64,000 bases of DNA from Clostridium sp. NkU-1 (GTDB lineage Bacteria; Bacillota_A; Clostridia; Lachnospirales; Lachnospiraceae), in the NCBI GenBank assembly GCA_001312405.1, contig BBDR01000002.1, positions 310,001 to 374,000 on the forward strand. The letters are read 5' to 3'. The stretch's first letter is position 1; the number at the start of each line of letters is the position of its first letter. The position numbers and the translations under genes are program-made. This document shows, one piece after another, positions 29,902 through 40,414 of this stretch. The notes under the pieces were generated by a model. The model was not told the origin of the DNA. It worked only from the letters and a program-made list of their open reading frames with translations, and searched no databases.

Positions 29902-29950
29902 TTGACAAGTGATAATAACAGTGATAATATCAGTGGTATAAACAGAAGAG
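29902..29950 (+). promoter_or_regulatory. Promoter of the UroD/ABC operon with direct repeats
   Basis: TTGACA 29902-29907, 17 nt, TAATAT 29925-29930. GTGATAATA occurs twice (from about 29909 and 29921), overlapping the promoter, followed by GTGGTATAAAC; a possible site for the GntR regulator encoded last in the operon. Confidence 0.7.
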
Positions 29951-29960
29951 CAAAGGAGAC

Positions 29961-30926
29961 ATGGTTATGACAAAGAGAGAGCGGGTTTTAGCAGCCATCC
30001 AGGGAAGAGAGGTGGATTATGTACCCACCGGATTTTCATTACACTTTCCGGAAAACGAGGCAAAGGGGGAAAAGGGAGTGGAGTCCCATCTTGAATTTTT
30101 CCGTCAGACAGATACGGATATTATCAAGATCATGAATGAGAACCTGGTTCCTGATTCAGGGGAAATCAGGACTCCTGAGGACTGGAATAAAATACCCCAC
30201 TATTCCTTAAATGATGCCTTTATGAAAAACCAGATTGAAATGGTAAAGAAAATCCTGGATAAGGCAGATCCTGATGCATTTTCCCTGGGCACGCTTCACG
30301 GTATTTGTGCATCTGCCATTCATCCCATTGAAGCACGTTATGGTTATGAGAGCGTAAGAGAATTGTTCTGTACCCATATCAGGGAGAATAAGCAGCCGGT
30401 TCTGGAAGCATTTAAGAGAATTGCAGACGGCATGTGCCAGCTGGCAGTAAAATATAAGGAACTGGGACTGGATGGAATTTATTACGCAGCATTAGGGGGA
30501 GAGAAGCATTACTTTACGGATGAAGAGTTTTCGGAAATGATTGAGCCTTTTGACAAGGAGATATTAAAAGCTTCCAAAGAAGCAGGATGTATCAATTTCC
30601 TTCATATGTGCAAAAATAATTTAAATATGAAGAGATACGAATCCTACAACGGCTTGGCTGATGTGGTAAACTGGGGCATTTATGAGACCGATTTCAGCCT
30701 TGAAGAGGGGAGACGGCTTTTCAAAGGCATAACCGTCATGGGCGGGCTTGCCAACAGAAGCGGAGTCATGGTAGAAGGGACCATAGATGAACTGAAAGCA
30801 GAAGCAAAAAAAGGTAATTCGTGATTATGGAAAAACATCATTCATCCTTGGCGCTGACTGTACACTTCCTACAGAGATTCCTTATGAAAGGATCCGTGCA
30901 ATTGCAGAAGCGGCAAGAGAGATGTA
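29961..30926 (+). CDS. Uroporphyrinogen decarboxylase family protein, frameshifted
   Basis: UroD-fold TIM barrel of about 321 residues (TKRERVLAAIQGREVDYVP at the start). Family members include heme HemE and corrinoid methyltransferases (MtaA, MtbA). Its placement with a sugar-type importer rather than heme genes argues against HemE. HMCKNN near residue 215 offers His and Cys ligands, as in methyltransferase-type members. An A run near 30816 is one base too long; the corrected end reads VIRDYGKTSFILGADCTLP and stops at 30926. Start 29961 or 29967. No corrinoid protein is adjacent. Confidence 0.8.
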
Positions 30927-30942
30927 AAAGGAGGAGAAAAAA

Positions 30943-32362
30943 ATGAAAAGAACAGCAGCAAGCCTTTTGGCAGCAGTGATGACGGCAGGCATGATTGCAG
31001 GCTGTGGGGGGAACAGCGCTGGTACGGACAGTACAACGGCAGCCCCTGGTGACAGCACCCAGATAGCAGACAAGGAGAAAAGTACGGCTGAGGATAAAAC
31101 CGTTTATCCGGCAGGTACCATCACTATTTACGGCACGGGACAGCCCCAGTATCTTCAGGAATACTATGATGCCTGGCTGGCTGACCACAAAGATATTGCT
31201 CCGGATGTGAAGATTGAGATTGTGCAGACAGAGGGACATGCCCAGAGCCGTGAAAAAAATCACCATGACTGCACTGGCAGGCGCAGATGACGACCTTCCT
31301 GATGCTACATATTTAGACCCGGTGAATATCATGGATCTATCTCAGGCAGGAATACTAAAGGATGAGACAGACTTTCTAAAGCCCTACATGGATCAGATGG
31401 TGGAAGGCGCCGCCAATGATGCGACATTAAACGGCAGGATTTACGGACTTCCGGAATCTGTTCGCCCCAATGTGTTATTCTATAACAAGGACATTTTTGA
31501 AAAATACGGTGTGGATCCGGCTATGATGGAAACCTTTGACGGTTATGTGGAAGCAGGGCGCCAGTTAAAGGAAAAGAGCAATGGTGAGGTGTATTTGTCC
31601 TACATCAGCCCCAGCAGCAAGACCTGGAGGTACTGGGGAAGAAGAGGCCTTATGCCTCAGGCCAATGGAAGAATCTGGGATGAAAACGGCAGCATTGTAA
31701 TAGGAGAAGATGAAGGAACAAAGCTGGCTTTGGGAACTTTGGACACCTTATATTCAGAAGGACTCCTATTAAAATCTGAAATCATGGAACCTGCATTATA
31801 TGATGCAATCAATGGGCAGAAAGTGGCCACCTTCTATATTGGCGCTTTCTGGGATGAATTCATGAGAAAGAACTGCCAGGCGACTACAGGGCAGTGGCGG
31901 GTCATGTCTTCCCCTGTATTTGAAGGCGTTGGCAAGGCAGGGGCTCCTGTATCCTCCTATTTCTGTATCGTAAACAAGGGCGATAACGTATATGCCGGAC
32001 TTCTGGAACAGCTTTGGAAGGATTTTACCTTTGATACCCAGTCCAGGAATACATGGGTAAAATCCATGGAATCCCAGAATGCTCCATATGCCAACCCTAT
32101 TTCCTTAGAAATGCTCCAGGATAACTTCTGGAAAGAGCCTTCCAGTTTCTATGGCGGTATGTCCTTTAGGGAGACAGAGGGAAAGTGTCTGGAGAACGGT
32201 GCGGTCAATCTGGTTGTCACACCTCAGGATGCAGAGGCGGATGGCATTATTTCGGCAGAGCTTGAGAATTACGTGGCAGGCAACCAGACCATGGATCAGG
32301 CCATCGCCAATATGGATAAGAACTTAAAGGCTAAAATCGGCCAGGCAGAAATCATCAAGTAG
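30943..32362 (+). CDS. ABC importer solute-binding lipoprotein, frameshifted
   Basis: Extracellular family 1 binding protein of about 472 residues. Lipoprotein signal with lipobox MIAGCGGN (Cys about residue 23), then a Ser/Thr linker. The mature part begins TITIYGTGQPQYLQEYYDAW. An A run near 31255 is one base too long; the frame resumes at KITMTALAGADDDLPDATYL. It feeds the two permeases downstream. Sugar or sugar derivative is likely from the family. No ATPase gene is in this operon, so a shared MsiK-type ATPase is probably used. Confidence 0.92.
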
Positions 32363-32375
32363 CAGGAAACTTTAT

Positions 32376-32400
32376 AAGGGGAAGGAACTGCCTTCCCCTT
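32376..32400 (+). terminator. Stem-loop between binding protein and permease
   Basis: AAGGGGAAGG 32376-32385 pairs with CCTTCCCCTT 32391-32400 without a strong T run. Such structures usually raise expression of the binding protein over the permeases by partial termination or 3' end protection. Confidence 0.75.
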
Positions 32401-32449
32401 GTATTTACGCCAGCAATGAGCGAAGGAATAAAAATGTGAGGAGAAATCA

Positions 32450-33320
32450 TATGCTTAAGACATTGAATAAATATAAAGCTCCCTATCTGTTCATACTGCC
32501 GTTTTTTTCTGTTGTTTCTTGTATTCCAGCTGATCCCCGCCATCTGGACCTTTTACATCAGCCTTACCAGCTGGAAGGGGATCGGGACGCCGAAGTTTTG
32601 CGGGTTTGGCAATTATAAGAAGCTGCTGATTGACAATATGTTCTGGGATGCTCTGGGGAATACCGTAGAATACTGGATTACAGGCCTTCTATTCATACTG
32701 GTGTTGTCTGTACTCATTGCAAGCCTGTTAAATTCTGATCTGCTCAAAGGAAAAGCAGTTTTCAGGACAGTCACGTTCCTGCCAAATATCTGTGCGGCCA
32801 TTGCCATGGGATTGATTTTCCGAATGCTTTTTGATGAAAATGTGGGTCTGTTTAATGAACTGCTGGTTTCCCTTGGATTGGAAAAAGTCCCCTGGCTCAC
32901 CAGTACCAAGTATTCAAGGATTCCGGTTATTATGCTGAATGTGTGGAGAAATACCCCCTGGTTTACCATGATCGTATTTTCCGGCCTGTTAAACATACCC
33001 AGGGATTACTATGAAGCAGCCACTGTGATGGTGCCAATAAGTGGAAGCAGTTTTTTTATATTACCCTGCCTTCCCTGAGCAATATTCTGTTTTTCTGCTC
33101 CATTACCCTTACCGTGGACAGCTGGAAGATTTTTAATGAATCCTACATTCTGCCTGGGCCAGGTACGTCCAACACATCCTTGTTTCAGTATATGTATGAA
33201 TCAGGATTTAATATTTTCAATATGGGTTATGCGTCCGCCATCGGCGTGATCCTGATTGTGATACTGGCTGTCATTTCAATGGTACAGATGACAGTGAAAA
33301 AAAGACAGGGAGAATTATAG
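32450..33320 (+). CDS. Carbohydrate ABC permease (MalF type), frameshifted
   Basis: About 290 residues, six transmembrane segments. YKAPYLFILPF at the N-terminus and the EAA coupling loop (YYEAATVDGANKWKQF after correction). Two breaks: T run near 32503 one too long, one G lost near 33027 inside the EAA loop. RBS GAGGAG. Pairs with the next gene. Confidence 0.9.
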
Positions 33321-33331
33321 GAGGATAGATT

Positions 33332-34171
33332 ATGGGATATAAGTATAAGAAAAATCTGGCATCCTTTGCGGTTCATGGGACATTGATCATGATCTCATTA
33401 ATCTGCATTCTTCCTATTTTATGGATGTGCCTGATTTCCATTAAGCCAACTTCAGAAAGCATCAGCGGGTTTCAGTCCATTTGGATTGCAAATCCTACGT
33501 TAAGCAACTTTAACAAGCTGTTTTCCATGATACCTGTTGCTGCCAACTTTTTTTAATAGTGTGTTTACTACAGTTATGGGAACCGTGACTTCTCTGTTCT
33601 TCTGTTCCCTTGCAGGATTTGCCTTTGCAAAGTATAAGTTTCCGGGGAGAAATTTCCTGTTTTACTTTGTTATTGCAACCATGCTGGTTCCGCCGGAGGT
33701 GGGGGCTGTTCCCTTGTTTGTCATCATGAAGAAACTGAATCTGATTAACAGCTTATGGTCCCTGGTGATTCCGAGGATTGCGACCGCTGTAGGCATTTTC
33801 TATATGCACCAGTATATAAGCGACGTGCCAGATGAACTGATTGAGGCGGCTAAAATAGACGGCTGCAGGGATTTTGGGATCTTTCGGCGGATTATCCTGC
33901 CGGTTATTAAGCCGGCTTTGGCCTCCTGGGCTCCGTAACTCTGATTGCAAGATGGAATGACTTTTTCTGGCCTTTGCTGTTCTTAAGAAAACAGGTCAAA
34001 TATACACTGATGGTCACCATTTCTCTGCTGCCTGTCAGTGAGGGCCTTTCAACGCCCTGGCCCGTAATTCTTTCAGGTACGACACTTGTAATTATTCCAA
34101 TAATTGTGTTATATTTAATATTGCAGACATTTCAGAAAGCTGGAATGATGGCAGGGGCTGTAAAAGGCTAA
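33332..34171 (+). CDS. Carbohydrate ABC permease (MalG type), frameshifted
   Basis: About 280 residues, six transmembrane segments. EAA loop is EAAKIDGCRDFGIFRRIILP. Two breaks: T run near 33549 one too long (frame resumes NSVFTTVMGTVTSLFFCSL) and one C lost near 33930 (SWASVTLIARWNDFFWPLLF). RBS GGAGGA 11 nt after the preceding stop. Confidence 0.9.
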
Positions 34172-34194
34172 TAACGAAAAGAAAAAGGGGAAAC

Positions 34195-34831
34195 ATGATG
34201 CAGGGCCAATCGATAAAAAACCAGGTGTATGAGGGCATAATGAAAGATATATTAGATGGCGTATACCAGGCAAATGATATTATTAATGAAAGAACAATCA
34301 TGGAAAAATACGGGGTCAGCAAGACTCCGGTGAGAGAGGCCCTGGTACAGCTGTGCAGTGAAGAGGTGCTTAATAATATTCCAAGATTTGGCTACCAGCT
34401 TACCGCCATACTTCCAAGCCAGATTATAGAAATTATAGAATACAGGAAAGTGATTGAATTAGGTGCTCTGGAGTTATGTTTTTTTCCGCCTTACCAAAGA
34501 ACAGATTGATGAATTAAAGCGTCAAAACGAAGCGGCGGTACGGCTTATCGATAGCAGAGACTCGAAGTTGCACTGGGAAGCCAATAATCTTTTTCACAGA
34601 ACATTGTGCAGTTACTGTGGGAACGGTTATATACAGAAATCACTGGCAGATGCCATGAATATCTGTACCAGGATATCCAACCAATATTTTACAAAGCTGT
34701 GGAATGAAAGTAAGGTTTCCGATGGAAGCAACCATGTCCATCTGGTAGCTGCCATTGAGTCTGGAGATTTGGAGCTGGCAAAGGCGACTTTGATTGATGA
34801 TGTGGAATCATTTAAGCATGAGATATTATAA
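34195..34831 (+). CDS. GntR family regulator (FadR/FCD type), frameshifted
   Basis: About 211 residues: N-terminal winged helix (IINERTIMEKYGVSKTPVRE, then EALVQLCSEE) and C-terminal FCD effector domain with metal-ligand histidines expected (HRTLCSYCGN, HVHLVAAIESGD). A T run near 34480 is one base too long at ELC-FFRLTKEQI. Last gene of the UroD/ABC operon, most likely its local regulator. Confidence 0.88.
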
Positions 34832-34857
34832 AAAATCGGGATTTATACAGGAATGTA

Positions 34858-34917
34858 GGAAGGGCGCCGCTGTCCGGACTGATTGATCAGCCAGGGCAGA
34901 GCCGCTCCTTTTTCGTT
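34858..34917 (+). terminator. Probable terminator of the UroD/ABC/GntR operon
   Basis: GGGCGCCGCTGTCC pairs imperfectly with GGGCAGAGCCGCTCC, followed by TTTTT at about 34911-34915. Confidence 0.65.
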
Positions 34918-35011
34918 TCGGCATAAGTGCCAATGGGTTTTTCCATAATTTTTATATTCATTTCTCCTGTTTTATGTTATACTAACAAATAGCAAAAAGT
35001 GGAGGGATTCC

Positions 35012-35938
35012 ATGTACTATTTTATTGTAAACCCGAACTCATGCCGCGGACGGGGAAGAAACATTTGGAAAAAGGTGGAAAGTGTGTTAAAAGCCTGTAA
35101 TGCGGAGTATCAGGCCTTTCTTACGGAAAAGCCGGGAGATGCCAGGAGATTTGCCAGAGAGCTGACCGAAGGCTGCCGGGAATCAAGCGTTATCATCGGG
35201 GTAGGCGGAGACGGAACTGTAAATGAAATCCTGGATGGGATTTCCTTCTGCGGCTCAATTACTATGGGGTATATTCCGGCAGGATCCGGTAATGATCTGG
35301 CAAGAAGCTTAAGGCTTCCAAAGAATCCGATCCGGTGCCTGAAGAAGATACTGCATCCAAAATATTATAAGCTTATGGATTATGGAGTTTTGTCCTATGG
35401 AGATGAGGAAATATCTCATCGCCGCTTTTTGGTCAGCGCGGGGATCGGAATGGATGCGGCCGTTTGCATAGCATTCTTTATTCCAAGTCAAAGGGGTTGT
35501 TTCATAAGCTACGCCTTGGGAGATTTACCTATCTTATGGTGGGAATCAGGCAGCTTATTCTTGCCAAGCCCTCAAAGGGTTATATTCTCCTTAATGGGGT
35601 TCAAAAAATTGAATTCAGCAATGCTTATTTTATATCCGTCCACATTCACCCTTACGAGGGCGGCGGGTTTAAATTTGCCCCGGATGCAAATTTTGAGGAC
35701 GGGCAGTTGTCTGTCTGTGTTATGAACAACCGGAAAAAAAAGAAAGCTGATTCCTGTGCTCCTTCGTTCCCTTATGGGAAGGAAGTCCTTAAATAAAGGT
35801 TTCAGGTATTATTCCTGTGAGGAAGTGACAATCCATATGGACCGTCCAATGGCAGTTCATGTAGATGGTGAGAGCTGTTTTTGCCAAAACGACGTGCAGC
35901 TTCGGTGCATCGGCAGAAAGCTGCGTATGATTGTATAG
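35012..35938 (+). CDS. Diacylglycerol/lipid kinase family protein (YegS/DagK), frameshifted
   Basis: Lipid kinase of about 308 residues. FIVNPNSCRGRGRNIW at the start, the nucleotide-binding GVGGDGTVNEILDG (about residue 70) and PAGSGNDLAR are diagnostic. Breaks: one C lost near 35465 (DAAVCHSILYSKSKG after correction), and an A run near 35735 one base too long. Probable role is phosphorylating diacylglycerol released by envelope synthesis. Three leader cassettes lie between it and ispF. Confidence 0.88.
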
Positions 35939-35960
35939 ATATGGACATTTTATATAGAAG

Positions 35961-36115
35961 AAAAGCCCTACGGGTGTGCTGCTGTGTTTGGAAAGTGTGG
36001 CAATGAATTAGAAACACCCTGCGGGTATACCACTATGCCCGGAATACATGGGTGATAAATTATAAACACCCTATGGGTATACCACTATGCCCAAAAGACA
36101 TGGGCGATAAAGTAG
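35961..36115 (+). repeat. Three tandem two-hairpin leader cassettes before ispF
   Basis: Period 52 nt. Copy 1 (35961-36011) is the most diverged (GCCCTACGGGTGT). Copies 2 (36012-36063) and 3 (36064-36115) are near-identical: AAACACCC-tgc/tat-GGGTATACCACTATGCCC, variable loop, ATGGGTGATAAA or ATGGGCGATAAA. Copy 3 runs into AGAAAGGAAG, the ispF ribosome binding site. Confidence 0.85.
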
Positions 36116-36127
36116 AAAGGAAGAATT

Positions 36128-36670
36128 ATGAGGATTGGACAGGGATACGATGTGCATAAATTGGCAGAAGGAAGAGATTTGATCCTGGGCGGCGTAAAGA
36201 TTCCCTATGAAAAGGGACTTTTGGGGCATTCTGACGCAGATGTACTGGTCCATGCAGTCATGGATGCCCTTTTAGGTGCGGCGGCTCTGGGAGATATTGG
36301 TGAACATTTTCCGGATACGGATCCCATATATAAAGGAGTATCCAGCATTGAACTATTAAAGCGTGTAGGAGAACTTTTGGAAGAAAAGGGATATGTCATT
36401 GAAAATATCGATGCCACTGTCATTGCACAAAAGCCAAAGCTTCTGACCTATCGCCCAGAGATGGTAAAAAACATTGGGGAGGCTTTAAAACTTCCTGATG
36501 GAAAGGTCAATGTAAAAGCGACTACAGAGGAAGGCCTTGGTTTTACCGGAAAGGGAGAGGGGATAACCTCCCAGGCCATAGTCCTGCTGACCTCCATGGA
36601 AGATTACTGTTATGACGACAGGATCATGGCGGAGGGCTGCGGAGGCTGTTGCAAAGGCTGCGGAAAATAA
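36128..36670 (+). CDS. ispF: 2-C-methyl-D-erythritol 2,4-cyclodiphosphate synthase with Cys-rich tail
   Basis: MEP-pathway enzyme of isoprenoid synthesis. [12 protein letters not shown] and [18 protein letters not shown] hold the zinc ligands (D and H of the first, H of the second); [15 protein letters not shown] is the C-terminal signature. It has 180 residues where about 157-160 is usual. The extra tail contains [10 protein letters not shown], five cysteines in the last 13 residues, absent from typical IspF. The frame is intact and the stop is followed by leader cassettes of cysS. Confidence 0.95.
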   Translation: MRIGQGYDVHKLAEGRDLILGGVKIPYEKGLLGHSDADVLVHAVMDALLGAAALGDIGEHFPDTDPIYKGVSSIELLKRVGELLEEKGYVIENIDATVIAQKPKLLTYRPEMVKNIGEALKLPDGKVNVKATTEEGLGFTGKGEGITSQAIVLLTSMEDYCYDDRIMAEGCGGCCKGCGK

Positions 36671-36683
36671 AACAGAATCAATG

Positions 36684-36793
36684 GAACACCCTTCGGGTAT
36701 ACCTTTATGCCAAAAAAGCATTGGCAGTGAAGCGGAAACACCCTTCGGGTATACCTTTATGCCAAAAAGCATTGGCAGTAAAGAGGAAAGGAA
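36684..36793 (+). repeat. Two tandem two-hairpin leader cassettes before cysS
   Basis: Copies at 36684 and 36736, 52 nt apart and almost identical: ACACCCTTCGGGTATACC, TTTA, TGCCA-AAAA(A)GCAT-TGGCA. The second ends AGAGGAAAGGAAG, the cysS ribosome binding site. The second stem is TGCCA/TGGCA here but TGCCC/GGGCA in other copies, a paired change. Confidence 0.85.
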
Positions 36794-36799
36794 GAGACT

Positions 36800-38206
36800 A
36801 TGAAAATTTATAATACATTAACCAGACAGAAGGAAGAATTCGTTTCTTTAGAACCTGGTAAGGTCAAGATGTACGTTTGCGGACCAACGGTTTATAATCT
36901 CATACACATTGGAAATGCAAGGCCAATTATCGTATTTGATACGGTCAGGAGATATTTTGAATATAAGGGTTATGAAGTAAACTTTGTGTCAAACTTTACC
37001 GATATAGATGATAAGATCATAAAAAAAGGCAATTGAAGAAGGGGTAGATGCAAACATTATCTCCAAGCGTTATATTGAGGAATGCAAAAAAAGACATGGA
37101 AGCGCTGAATGTAAAACCTGCAACCAAAAACCCCTTGGCGACAGAGGAAATCTGCGGCATGCTGGATATGATCGAAAAACTCGTTGCCTCCGGCCATGCT
37201 TATACAGCAGAGGATGGAACGGTCTATTTCCGTACCAGAACCTTTGAGGAATATGGAAAGCTGTCTCATAAGAACCTGGAAGATTTACAGTCCGGCTTCC
37301 GGGAGATTAAGGTGACCGGAGAAGATGGAAAAGAGGAACCATCGGATTTCGTACTTTGGAAACCGAAAAAAGAAGGAGAGCCTTACTGGGAATCTCCGTG
37401 GTGTGAAGGAAGACCGGGATGGCATATCGAGTGCTCCGTAATGTCCAAGAAATATCTTGGGGAACAGATCGATATTCATGCAGGCGGAGAGGACTTGATC
37501 TTCCCTCATCATGAGAACGAAATCGCTCAGAGTGAGGCGGCAAATGGAAAAGAATTCGCAAAATATTGGATGCACAATGGCTTCTTAAATATTGATAATA
37601 AAAAGATGTCTAAATCTCTGGGTAATTTTTTTCACTGTCAGGGACATCGGGGAAAAATATGATTTACAGGTACTGCGCTTCTTTATGCTGAGTGCTCATT
37701 ACAGAAGCCCTATTAATTTCAGCGCCGATTTGATGGAATCATCAAAGAACGGGTTAGAGAGAATTTTAACTGCAGTTGAAAAGTTAAAGGGCCTGGAAGC
37801 ATCTGCGAAGACAGAAAAACTTCTTGATCATGAGGATAAAAATCCCGTACAGGAGCTGGTTTCCAAATATGAAGCCGCAATGGATGACGACTTTAATACG
37901 GCAGATGCCATTTCTGCTATATTTGAACTGGTAAAATTAAGCAATTCCACCACAAATGAAGACAGCTCCAAGGAATATGTGGTTTATTTAAAGAAAACCA
38001 TTGAGAGGCTGTGCGAGGTTCTTGGAATCATTACGGAAAAGGAAGAAGAAATCCTGGATGACGAAATCGAAGCCATGATCGCAGGCAGGCAGCAGGCCAG
38101 AAAAGACAAGAATTTTGCTCTTGCCGATGAGATCCGCGGAAAGCTTTTAGAAAAGGGCATTGTTCTTGAGGACACCAGGGAAGGTGTAAAATGGAAGAGA
38201 GTATAA
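36800..38206 (+). CDS. cysS: Cysteinyl-tRNA synthetase, frameshifted
   Basis: Class I synthetase of about 467 residues. Zinc-binding CGPTVYN, HIGN signature (HIGNARP), [25 protein letters not shown] and KMSKS are all present. Two breaks: A run at 37021-37027 one too long (frame resumes [18 protein letters not shown]) and T run near 37625 one too long ([15 protein letters not shown]). The 3' end overlaps the mini-RNase III gene by 16 bp. Confidence 0.95.
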
Positions 38207-38650
38207 CATCAGTGGCAGCGTTTTCTGAATTTTTTTAAGGATACATTAAAGTTAAAAGAAGTTGATGTGAAAACCTATTCCCCGCTGGCGCTTGCGTATA
38301 TCGGAGATGCGGTTTATGAATTGATCGTGCGGACAAAGGTGATGAACCATGGAAGCACCCAAGTGCATAATATGCATAAGAAGAGTGCTGCTCTGGTGAA
38401 TGCAGGAGCCCAGGCTGAGATCATCCGCCGGCTTATTGAAGAGGAGTATCTGACTCCGGAAGAGGTGGCAGCATATAAGCGGGGCCGCAATGCCAAGGCT
38501 GTGACAACCGCAAAACACGCAACTGTTGTTGATTACAGGACTGCAACCGGATTTGAAGCTCTGTGCGGCTATCTGTATTTAACCGGCAATTTAGAACGTC
38601 TGATCACCCTGGTAGGCAGAGGACTTGAACGAATAGGAGAACTGGAATGA
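38191..38650 (+). CDS. mrnC: Mini-ribonuclease III, frameshifted
   Basis: RNase III-like nuclease without a dsRNA-binding domain, which matures 23S rRNA ends in Firmicutes. Corrected start [19 protein letters not shown] at 38191, inside the end of cysS; a T run near 38234 is one base too long. Catalytic signature LALAYIGDAVYELIVR and DYRTATGFEALCGYLYL with the second acidic group position. About 152 residues. The cysS-mrnC-rlmB order is common in Firmicutes. Confidence 0.92.
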
Positions 38651-39383
38651 TAGAGGAATTTACCATAGAAGGAAGGAATGCGGTATTGGAAGCATTCCGT
38701 TCCGGAAAGACCATTGATAAACTGTATGTACAAAAGGGAGTCCAGGATGGCCCTATCCAGTCCATTGTCAGGGAAGCAAAAAAAGAAGGATACCATCATT
38801 AATTTTGTGGAGAGAGAGCGCTTAGACCAGATGTCCGAGGAAGGACATCATCAGGGCGTTATTGCCCATGCTGCAGCCTATGAATACGCAGAGGTGGAAG
38901 ATCTGTTAAAGGCGGCGGAAGAAAAGGGGGAACCTCCTTTCCTCTTTTTGTTAGACGGGATCGAAGACCCTCATAATCTGGGAGCAATCATCCGTACGGC
39001 CAATCTGGCAGGAGCCCATGGAGTCATAATCCCAAGCGCGGGCAGTGGGACTTACGGCAACGGTTGCAAAGACCTCGGCAGGGGCGCTTAATTATACGCC
39101 TGTGGCTAAGGTGACCAATCTCACAGCTACCATGGAAGAATTAAAGAAAAAGGGAATGTGGTTTGTCTGCGCAGATATGGACGGAGAAGTGATGTACCGG
39201 CTTGATTTAAAGGGGCCTATGGGCCTTGTGATCGGCAGTGAAGGAAGCGGCGTGGGAAAGCTGGTTAAGGAAACCTGTGATATGGTGGCTTCCATACCCA
39301 TGAAGGGGGATATTGATTCCCTGAATGCTTCTGTTGCAGCAGGAGTGCTGGCTTATGAGATTGTAAGACAACGTTTGGGATAA
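38647..39383 (+). CDS. rlmB: TrmH/RlmB family 23S rRNA 2'-O-ribose methyltransferase, frameshifted
   Basis: SPOUT methyltransferase of about 247 residues. Substrate-binding N-domain (IEGRNAVLEAFRSGKTIDKL), motif 1 LDGIEDPHNLGAIIRTANLA, motif 2 MGLVIGSEGSGVGKLV, motif 3 IPMKGDIDSLNASVAAGVLA. Breaks: A run near 38780 one too long and two one-base losses near 39033-39042 (IIPKRRAVGLTATVAKTSAG after correction). ATGA overlap with mrnC. Confidence 0.92.
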
Positions 39384-39401
39384 TAATGAGGAGTGATGAT
39401 T

Positions 39402-40385
39402 ATGAAAAAGAATGGTACGGCTATGGCAGCTGCTTGTGCAGTGATACTGTTTTCTTTCAGCGGCTTCGTATCAGGCAGTAATATTGCTGTAGCGGACAGC
39501 ACAAAAGGAAGTATTGAGTGGAAGACCGTAGTGACCATTGAGGATGAAGCAGTACCTCTTTATTCAAAGCCTTCCGGGAGCAGTGTGAAAACCCCTCAGG
39601 CTCCGGGAACGGTCACATACGGAAACGGTTCTGCACTGATAGACGCTTCCAACGCCAGTCATGGCTATGTAATGGTCCAGTATAGCGGAAATTCTTCCAA
39701 GATAAAAGTTCAGGTAATAAAAAGCGGAGGAGAGACCTATTCCTATGATCTGAATGCCAGATCAGCCTATGAGGTATTTCCTCTTACGGAAGGAAACGGA
39801 AAATACACGGTCCGGGTCTTAGAACAGGTGCAGGGTACCCAGTACGCCATAAAATCCAGCAGTGATATCAATGTAACACTTGCGGATCAGTTTGATCCTT
39901 TCCTTTACCCAAATCAGTACGTGAATTTTTCCTCCGGAAGTGCGGTGGTGAAAAAGGGTGAGGAACTTGCTGCTTCTGCGCCTGATGATATTGGTGTTGT
40001 GACCAATGTTTATAATTATGTGGTAGATAATTTTACTTATGATACGGCACTGGCAAATTCCGTTCAGTCCGGCTATCTGCCCAATGTAGATCAGGTGCTG
40101 TCTAAGAAAAGGGGAATCTGCTTTGACTACGCGGCAGTTATGACTGCCATGCTGCGGTCCCAGAATATCCCCACAAAGCTTGTGGTGGGATATACAGGAA
40201 GCCTTTATCATGCATGGGTCAATGTTTATATTGACGGCCAGGGCTGGGTGGATAATATCATCTATTTTGACGGATATGACTGGAAACTTATGGACCCGAC
40301 CTTTGCATCCTCAGGAGGCAGTGATCCGTCCATACAGTCATACATCACAAACAGCTCCAATTATAAAGCGAAATATACGTACTAA
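39402..40385 (+). CDS. Secreted transglutaminase-like domain protein
   Basis: Protein of 327 residues with a signal peptide (MKKNGTAMAAACAVILFSFS). C-terminal transglutaminase-like fold with catalytic Cys in SKKRGICFDYAAVMTAML, His in YHAWVNVY and Asp in LMDPTFAS. The N-terminal half is beta-rich. Bacterial members are cysteine proteases or cross-linkers at the cell surface; a specific function is not deducible. AGGAG at 39388. It stands 29 bp before the pilus-like operon and may be co-transcribed. Confidence 0.85.
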   Translation: MKKNGTAMAAACAVILFSFSGFVSGSNIAVADSTKGSIEWKTVVTIEDEAVPLYSKPSGSSVKTPQAPGTVTYGNGSALIDASNASHGYVMVQYSGNSSKIKVQVIKSGGETYSYDLNARSAYEVFPLTEGNGKYTVRVLEQVQGTQYAIKSSSDINVTLADQFDPFLYPNQYVNFSSGSAVVKKGEELAASAPDDIGVVTNVYNYVVDNFTYDTALANSVQSGYLPNVDQVLSKKRGICFDYAAVMTAMLRSQNIPTKLVVGYTGSLYHAWVNVYIDGQGWVDNIIYFDGYDWKLMDPTFASSGGSDPSIQSYITNSSNYKAKYTY

Positions 40386-40414
40386 AGAACTTCATTTCAA
40401 AGGAGATACGACAG

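Noticed and set aside
29961..30926. hemE (heme biosynthesis) as the identity of the UroD-family gene
   Set aside because: No other heme genes are near, and the gene leads a sugar-type transporter operon with its own GntR regulator.
36612..36803. Open frame across the ispF end and the two cassettes before cysS
   Set aside because: It is out of frame with ispF, made only by the repeats, and has no ribosome binding site; the cassettes are better read as RNA structure.
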